Shown one piece after another: positions 59,109 to 64,000 of a stretch of 64,000 bases of DNA. The first letter of the stretch is position 1; each line of letters starts with the position of its first letter. Made by a program: the position numbers and the translations under genes. The notes beneath the pieces are model-generated. The model worked only from the letters and a program-made list of their open reading frames with translations, was not told the origin of the DNA and did no database searches. Source of the stretch: Nakazawaea peltata (Eukaryota; Ascomycota; Pichiomycetes; Alaninales; Pachysolenaceae). The DNA lies in assembly GCA_001599355.1 (NCBI GenBank), contig BCGQ01000009.1, positions 186,001-250,000 on the forward strand. Reading direction: 5' to 3'.

Positions 59109-60419
59109 CTAATCAAGAGAAAGCAGATGAGGAGTCGGATTTTCAACAGATACCCATAAGGAATGGTCTTTTAAGTCGGTGACCTTACCGGCACCTCCAT
59201 ATCTATTTTGAGTGTCATCTCTATCTCCGGCAGTATCAGGTCTCCATCTCCAGAATTTCTGTTCTTCTTCGGTGAGTCCATCATTTCCGTTAATAACAAC
59301 TTTGGCTATATATTTACCTACGACTGGCATGAGCATGAAACTACGGCCCGAATCTCCTGATCCAACTATGAGGTTAGGGTGATCTGGGTGTACTGTCATA
59401 ATTAACTCCCTGTCTGGAGAGTCAGTACACCAACAGATCTTAGTCTTGACGAAAGGACGGTCAGCAAAATTAGGTAAAGTTTCTCTTAAGAACTCACGAA
59501 CACCTTCAGCCAGTTCCAAAGGTATTTCGTCACGATATACTGGCACAGATTCTCCCTCTGAATTATAGAAACTATATCCTGGGAACTCATTACAAATTTT
59601 AATCTCGTTATTCTCATCAGCCTCGAAAAAGAAACCTTTCTCAAAATTGAAAATAACAGGAAGACCTTTGAAAGGTTGGGCTTCTTCATCGCTTACTTTA
59701 ATATGAGCTAAAGTCCAACATTTCGATTCCAATTGACCTTTGAAATCTAAAAGTCTAACTACATTTGCACCGGCAGTGACTACGTATTTATCAGCCCCAG
59801 AATGCTCTTTTCCAGATTTCGATACTACACTGGAAACAGATCCAGAATCATCATAATTGATCTTGGTGATCTCACCATCATCACCAAAGACAAATTTTAC
59901 ACCTAATTTAACACATTCCAGATAAGCAGATTTAAGAGAATTACGAGCATGTAACCAACCATTATCGTCGTCGAGAGCATATCCACGCCAGTTAGGCATA
60001 TCACCTTGCAACACAGGCAAGTACTTTCTGAAAGCTTCTGGAGTGTCAAGGTACTCATAATCCTTCAAACCCTTCGATTTCAAGTACTCAACTCTCTTCT
60101 TAGTTTCCTCCAAGGGAGCATCACTTGAAGCAGCTAAAATGAACCCCCCAGGATGGTAAGACTCTTTAAAAACAGGGTCAGTTTTCCACAACTCAAGAAC
60201 TTCTAAACGAATACGTCCATCCGGAGTAGGTGTCTCATCAGGAGCCACATACTCATAATCCAACATCTTATTACTGTCGTTACCAGCCGACAAATTTGAA
60301 GGAACTTGGAACTTATCAAAGCATGTTATGTCACTATAACCAAGACGGCTCAATTCCAAAGCCGTTGAGAGACCAAAGGTACCTGAACCTATAATATAAA
60401 CTTTTGAATCCTTTTCCAT
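59109..60419 (-). CDS. fructosyl-amino-acid oxidase (amadoriase)-like flavoenzyme
   Basis: A 436-residue DAO-superfamily flavoprotein. The N terminus YIIGSGTFGLSTALELSRLGY is the ADP-binding Rossmann motif. Other family features are SNLSAGNDSNKM (covalent-flavin/active-site region), RGYALDDDNGWLHA, KICWCTDSPDRE with a Cys that typically links FAD, and IVGSGDSGRSFMLMPVVGKY. Fructosyl-amino-acid and fructosyl-peptide oxidases release amino acids from glycated substrates, giving glucosone and hydrogen peroxide; saccharopine oxidase is a related possibility. Many such enzymes are peroxisomal, but the C terminus (LLSLD) is not a standard PTS1. Confidence 0.85.
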   Translation of the reverse strand: MEKDSKVYIIGSGTFGLSTALELSRLGYSDITCFDKFQVPSNLSAGNDSNKMLDYEYVAPDETPTPDGRIRLEVLELWKTDPVFKESYHPGGFILAASSDAPLEETKKRVEYLKSKGLKDYEYLDTPEAFRKYLPVLQGDMPNWRGYALDDDNGWLHARNSLKSAYLECVKLGVKFVFGDDGEITKINYDDSGSVSSVVSKSGKEHSGADKYVVTAGANVVRLLDFKGQLESKCWTLAHIKVSDEEAQPFKGLPVIFNFEKGFFFEADENNEIKICNEFPGYSFYNSEGESVPVYRDEIPLELAEGVREFLRETLPNFADRPFVKTKICWCTDSPDRELIMTVHPDHPNLIVGSGDSGRSFMLMPVVGKYIAKVVINGNDGLTEEEQKFWRWRPDTAGDRDDTQNRYGGAGKVTDLKDHSLWVSVENPTPHLLSLD

Positions 60420-60748
60420 CGTTATATCTCAATTGAGTGATTTCAAAAGGTCAGATATCCCCCGTTCAATCCCCTTCTTATATATTCTGTTCCCCGCCTA
60501 AACCGTACCGATAAGAAAATCGGCCTTGAAGGTGGAGCCGATAGTGGCTAGTGCGAAGCTGAACCGCGCAAACAGATTCCTCCTCATTTTAAGCGGCTAG
60601 TAATCACAGCAATTTACGAAATCAGCTCATCCCAAAACAGCAAAATACGAACCCAAAATGTAAACAAACTAAGACATCATTTTCGCGATGAGATGATATA
60701 AATAAGAGATAAGGCTTGGGACATAAGAAAGTTACTCTGCCGTTCGAG
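60420..60748. promoter_or_regulatory. divergent promoter with PAC motif
   Basis: 329 bases. GCGATGAGATGA at 60685-60696 is a full PAC element 53-64 bases before the ATG at 60749; PAC marks ribosome-biogenesis and RNA-polymerase genes. TATAAATAAG follows at 60697-60706. TTTTAAGCGGC lies near 60588. Confidence 0.55.
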
Positions 60749-61672
60749 ATGATGACCCCCAAAGATGTGTTAGTGCAGTCGACGAAGCACAATGTGCTTC
60801 AAGAGAAATCCGACGCCCCGGCCAAGAATAAAGCCGACCATTCACCGCTTAGAAGATCCCCTTTGAGGAATTCTGTCAGTGCAACAGATGTATCGAGTTC
60901 TTCCTCGGGAGATAATGCTTCGAGATTGTTTTTGGGAGCACGGCTGGCCCGTATTCCATTAAAACCGACGAAATCTCCGGTGGTGCAACACCCTTCCCCG
61001 ACTCGAATTGACGTCCAGAAGAAGCTGAAGAGCATCTTTAAAAAGAGCCCTCAGCGGTTATCTAAAACACCTGTGAAGATGAGGTCTGGTACTTCAACTT
61101 TGGATCAGACCAGGTCTACTACGAGATTGGCACCTCCCGCTATAGATAGACCATGGAGAACTGGTACAGCCTCAACAGCTACTAAACGTCGCCCTACCGA
61201 GAGTAATATGTTCTCAAAGAGTGGAGAAACAGCTACTAAACGGGTGAAGACTGAACCTAGAACTGTATCTACCAAACCAAATTCGACTCCAATATCCACT
61301 ACCCCTCGAACTGGGCTTCCTGCCCCACCTTCTTTACCATCTTCACCTCTTCAAAAGAATCGTAGAGAATCTCTAAGTTTCTCAGCGGCTCAAGTCTCGG
61401 TGAAATCACCCCCTAAACCGAAAGATTCAGTCCAAGAATTGTTCGACAATCAAGATTTACTTGAATCATTCATGGATTTCCAAACTTCAAGCGATATGAT
61501 CCTGAAACTGATCGCCGATACCGAAAGATTGGGCCAAGAAGGACGTGATCTCATTGGAATCTCGGAGAAACTCGCCAAGTACGAATTGGAAATGGACTCA
61601 GTCAAACAAACTTTAAACGTTATACTACAGAATCAACAATGGATTATGAGGAAACTCTCAGAGATCGAGTAA
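60749..61672 (+). CDS. basic, SP/TP-rich protein with C-terminal coiled coil
   Basis: A 307-residue protein that I do not recognise. Residues 1-220 are disordered, rich in Ser, Pro, Lys and Arg, with many minimal Cdk sites (SPLRR, SPLR, KSPQR, KTPVK, SPTR, SPPK). The last 75 residues (LFDNQDLLESF, then a heptad region to LSEIE) are helical. The pattern of Cdk sites plus short C-terminal coiled coil resembles spindle-associated proteins such as Fin1, yet the PAC box before it would suit a nucleolar role; both are guesses. A second Met follows directly at 60752. Upstream TTG extension is rejected. Confidence 0.65.
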   Translation: MMTPKDVLVQSTKHNVLQEKSDAPAKNKADHSPLRRSPLRNSVSATDVSSSSSGDNASRLFLGARLARIPLKPTKSPVVQHPSPTRIDVQKKLKSIFKKSPQRLSKTPVKMRSGTSTLDQTRSTTRLAPPAIDRPWRTGTASTATKRRPTESNMFSKSGETATKRVKTEPRTVSTKPNSTPISTTPRTGLPAPPSLPSSPLQKNRRESLSFSAAQVSVKSPPKPKDSVQELFDNQDLLESFMDFQTSSDMILKLIADTERLGQEGRDLIGISEKLAKYELEMDSVKQTLNVILQNQQWIMRKLSEIE

Positions 61673-61685
61673 TTCCCCCCTCTAT

Positions 61686-63281
61686 TTAGCTTTTATTACT
61701 TAATAAATTATTAATATGCCATTTAATGATGTGAATACAACTACGAGCATCCTCTTCACTATCATGCTCTCCTGTCTGGATCGTCTTACTTAAGTATGCA
61801 AATGTGATCTCCTTCAACGATCTCTTCCTCATCCCCCTAGGAAACAATATACTCGTATCTACTACTCTACGATGACATATTCTCATCACATTGACGTCAT
61901 TTTCTAATCCATGGCCAATTATGATGGTATTTTTACCTATGAATTGAGGGAGCTGTTCCATATACTCGTCGAAAGATATCGAATTCTGGGCAGTGATCTC
62001 CGAGACTCCACTCCATTGGGTATTTAAATCCAATATACGTCCCTTTGGTCGGATAATTTTATCGAAGATCGTTTCCTCTGTGAAATAATCCATCATTGTG
62101 AGCCGGATCATCTCAAATCCCAAGTTCGTATACCCCATTTCACAATCTAAAGCTACTGCAGGTCTTTGTGAGTCCAATACCTCGAAATCTGCCGTCGAAA
62201 CAAACGGAATCATCTTATGTAATTGCTCGTGAGTTTCAAGTTTATATACATGAGAACTAGCTATTTTACAACCCTCAGATTCACCCAAAGATTGAGAACA
62301 ACACGGGTAGAACTTCGAATTGATATCATTGGATGCATACGAGCCTTGTGTCTTCCTAGAAAGAGCAACTCTCTCTGGATGATACACACATTTGACTGGT
62401 GAATCATCGAGCCTGTTGAAAGTAACTCCACAACGTTGACAGTCAAGCTTGATAGGGATCTCGAAATCCAATGGAATCTGGGGTACATCTACGGGGAATT
62501 TATTTTCTTTTAAGATCTTAAGACTGGTGACCAACTCGTCAAGTTTCAGTTCCTCAGCTTTCCTCTTGGCCTCACTCTCAGCCTTTACTTCTTCTGGACT
62601 CTTAGGTTTCTGTTTTAACAACTTATGTATCTCTCTCTTAACCGTCACATCATACGTCTTGTTTGATGTTTTGGAAGCTATCTCATATTCTTTGGCAACC
62701 AGACGTCTATTTGGAAACTTAAGTTTCAACCTTCTGTATTGTAATGCCAACAGTTTCACTCTGAGAAGTCTAGTCGGAGCTTGGGCTGGAGCAAATGGTA
62801 CTACTGGTCTGGGCATTGGTTTTTCGATATTGGAGGTAGGTGTCGGACGAGGTTTTTTGACTTCAGATGAGTCTTGAGGCTTTGCAGAATCTGAAGATAT
62901 AGTTCTTTTCTTCTTTATTTCACTTTCATCCAGATGATGTTTAACGGTTATCGGGACATGTTTGGGGACAGAATTTGTAGTACTCACTGGGGGTAAAGAA
63001 GGACCAGAAGCATACAGCTCACCAGTCTCAGGCTCCTCCCTTATCTTCTTATAACCTTTAACCACTTCCTCTGTCAGTCTCACCCTACCACTTCCCCTCT
63101 TTGCTTCCTCTCGTACCTCTTTCTTCACCTCTTCCCTCCTCTTCAAGCTCTCCATCTCCTCCTTCTCGAACTCCGTCATCGGAGTATGGTCAAATATACA
63201 ATTAACAATTGTACATTCCTTCCCTTCTCGGACACTCGGACATCTTATCTTTGACAATTGCTTCACCACAGCCTCTGACAT
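61686..63281 (-). CDS. REX3: RNA exonuclease Rex3
   Basis: A 531-residue DEDDh-family 3'-5' exonuclease (yeast 404). Rex3 matures the MRP RNA with Rex1/Rex2 and other small RNAs in the nucleus. The N terminus has a CCCH-like zinc motif (CPSVREGKECTIVNCIFDH), then a Lys/Glu-rich and disordered stretch to about 180. Residues about 280-330 carry further Cys/His (CQRC, CVYHPE, CCSQ). The exonuclease domain starts near 375: ALDCEMGYT (Asp, Glu), HGLENDVNVM (Asp), and HDSEEDARSC (His, Asp). The tail is short. Its stop lies 13 bases from the neighbouring stop (convergent). Confidence 0.9.
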   Translation of the reverse strand: MSEAVVKQLSKIRCPSVREGKECTIVNCIFDHTPMTEFEKEEMESLKRREEVKKEVREEAKRGSGRVRLTEEVVKGYKKIREEPETGELYASGPSLPPVSTTNSVPKHVPITVKHHLDESEIKKKRTISSDSAKPQDSSEVKKPRPTPTSNIEKPMPRPVVPFAPAQAPTRLLRVKLLALQYRRLKLKFPNRRLVAKEYEIASKTSNKTYDVTVKREIHKLLKQKPKSPEEVKAESEAKRKAEELKLDELVTSLKILKENKFPVDVPQIPLDFEIPIKLDCQRCGVTFNRLDDSPVKCVYHPERVALSRKTQGSYASNDINSKFYPCCSQSLGESEGCKIASSHVYKLETHEQLHKMIPFVSTADFEVLDSQRPAVALDCEMGYTNLGFEMIRLTMMDYFTEETIFDKIIRPKGRILDLNTQWSGVSEITAQNSISFDEYMEQLPQFIGKNTIIIGHGLENDVNVMRICHRRVVDTSILFPRGMRKRSLKEITFAYLSKTIQTGEHDSEEDARSCIHIIKWHINNLLSNKS

Positions 63282-63559
63282 CGTTATCCCATGTATCTTT
63301 CATGAATCTCCATCGATCTTCCTAACTAAAATAACTCGATCTTTCAGAGCAGAATACTAAAATACACCAACTTAATTTGAGTGAGCAGAATACGAATCAC
63401 ATCATCTCAAACTGTGGCTGCCATTCGAACCTCTATCATTGGTGAGCAATTTACAAATAACATACCGCCTATTCATTCCCGATAAGGAAATTGTGTGATC
63501 AGGGACTCTTTAAGAGGAAGCAGAGTCGCTTTCTACAAGAGTGAAGACTCAAAGAGAAT
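63282..63559. promoter_or_regulatory. REX3 / zinc-cluster divergent promoter
   Basis: 278 bases. TTCCCGATAAGGAAA (63476-63490) matches the Mcm1/ECB pattern CC-N6-GG with GGAAA, 70 bases before the zinc-cluster gene. No other element recognised. Confidence 0.45.
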
Positions 63560-64000
63560 ATGGAGTACGGGGAGGAGCATTTAAACGATATAAACTCTTC
63601 AGATTCATCTAGAAGGATGTCTGATGTGAGTAGATCCACAGGCAGTCCTAGTTCTAGTACAAATAGCCGGGGAAGTACCCCCCAAGTGAGGCTGAAAGCC
63701 GCCGTAAAGAAGAAACCGACCGGCAAGACAGCTCGGTCCAGATTTGGATGCGAGAACTGTAAATCCAGGAGATTGAAGTGTGACGAGGCTAAACCGCACT
63801 GTGACAGATGTAGAACAAAGGGACTCAAATGTAATTATAAAATAACCTTACAGTTCAGAGAAGATTTAGAAAATAAAGGTAAGAAATTTGGCCGTGAGGG
63901 GGTATGGATGAAGAGGAAATCGCACGATACTTCGAACGAGTTGGTTCATAAGAGTAAAAGAGCTCATTATGCACATTTGAAAAATGCTTCAAGCTCTGTA
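63560..64000 (+). CDS. Zn(II)2Cys6 transcription factor, 5' part
   Basis: 147 N-terminal codons of a fungal zinc-cluster regulator; it runs off the right edge. The cluster GCENCKSRRLKCDEAKPHCD continues to a final Cys in the order C-x2-C-x6-C-x6-C-x2-C-x6-C (about residues 75-102). A Ser-rich, then basic segment (KAAVKKKPTGKTARSRF) precedes it and acts as a nuclear signal. After it come FREDLENKGKKFGREGVW and a basic stretch. The target pathway cannot be read from this part. ATG 63560 is the first in frame and gives a full cluster. Confidence 0.88.
   Translation, partial: MEYGEEHLNDINSSDSSRRMSDVSRSTGSPSSSTNSRGSTPQVRLKAAVKKKPTGKTARSRFGCENCKSRRLKCDEAKPHCDRCRTKGLKCNYKITLQFREDLENKGKKFGREGVWMKRKSHDTSNELVHKSKRAHYAHLKNASSSV

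Overview
This window comes from the nuclear genome of a budding yeast (Saccharomycotina). It is gene-dense, with short intergenic gaps and few, 5'-located introns that carry a TACTAAC branch point. The proteins are clear yeast orthologues (YND1, PEX13, RAD59, ARO1, APL3, SEC59, NOP58, LSM8, MDE1, DNA2, RET1, RAD24, MSH6, CDC45, SET6, REX3). Codon CTG repeatedly sits where orthologues have alanine: the DEASQ motif of Dna2, the TAGMR motif of the apyrase, GGFAQ in Pex13, LLAMVDSS in Aro1, and about eight positions in Ret1. I infer the CUG=Ala code, which points to Pachysolen tannophilus or its relatives (Nakazawaea, Peterozyma). A standard-code translation will wrongly show Leu at every CTG.

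Layout. 1-7.5 kb: the 5' part of YND1 (runs off the left edge), a coiled-coil protein, spliced PEX13, then a decay zone (a short-chain dehydrogenase with one in-frame TAG and a relic of PCM1/AGM1), then RAD59. 7.7-12.4 kb: ARO1, the pentafunctional shikimate-pathway enzyme, split into two overlapping frames at a site that looks like a textbook -1 ribosomal frameshift signal. It lies behind a promoter with four evenly spaced Mcm1-like plus Gcn4-like composite sites. 12.7-24.2 kb: APL3, a PLP-homeostasis protein, SEC59, two unassigned coiled-coil proteins, NOP58, LSM8, MDE1. 24.8-35.3 kb: DNA2 and RET1 on a shared divergent promoter, then a carnitine acetyltransferase. 35.3-37.2 kb: the longest gene-poor stretch. 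37.2-47.6 kb: GRX3/4, RAD24, a KDM4-like histone demethylase, MSH6. 47.9-55.6 kb: a vacuolar-type MFS transporter, a Bim1/X325-like GPI protein, a seven-membrane-segment protein, PTC7-like phosphatase, an Fe(II)/2OG dioxygenase. 55.9-64 kb: CDC45 and SET6 with overlapping stop codons, a fructosyl-amino-acid oxidase, a basic protein of unknown role, REX3, and the start of a Zn(II)2Cys6 regulator (runs off the right edge).

How they work together. Several genes serve DNA replication and repair (RAD59, DNA2, RAD24, MSH6, CDC45). Several of their promoters hold Mcm1/ECB-like elements (CC-N6-GG flanked by TTT and AAA) and MCB boxes, suggesting cell-cycle control. NOP58 and RET1 promoters hold RRPE-like A/T motifs of growth-regulated ribosome and RNA-polymerase genes. 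No tRNA, rRNA, transposon, retroelement or CRISPR array was recognised. The best candidate for an undescribed system is the ARO1 frameshift signal at 11559-11630.
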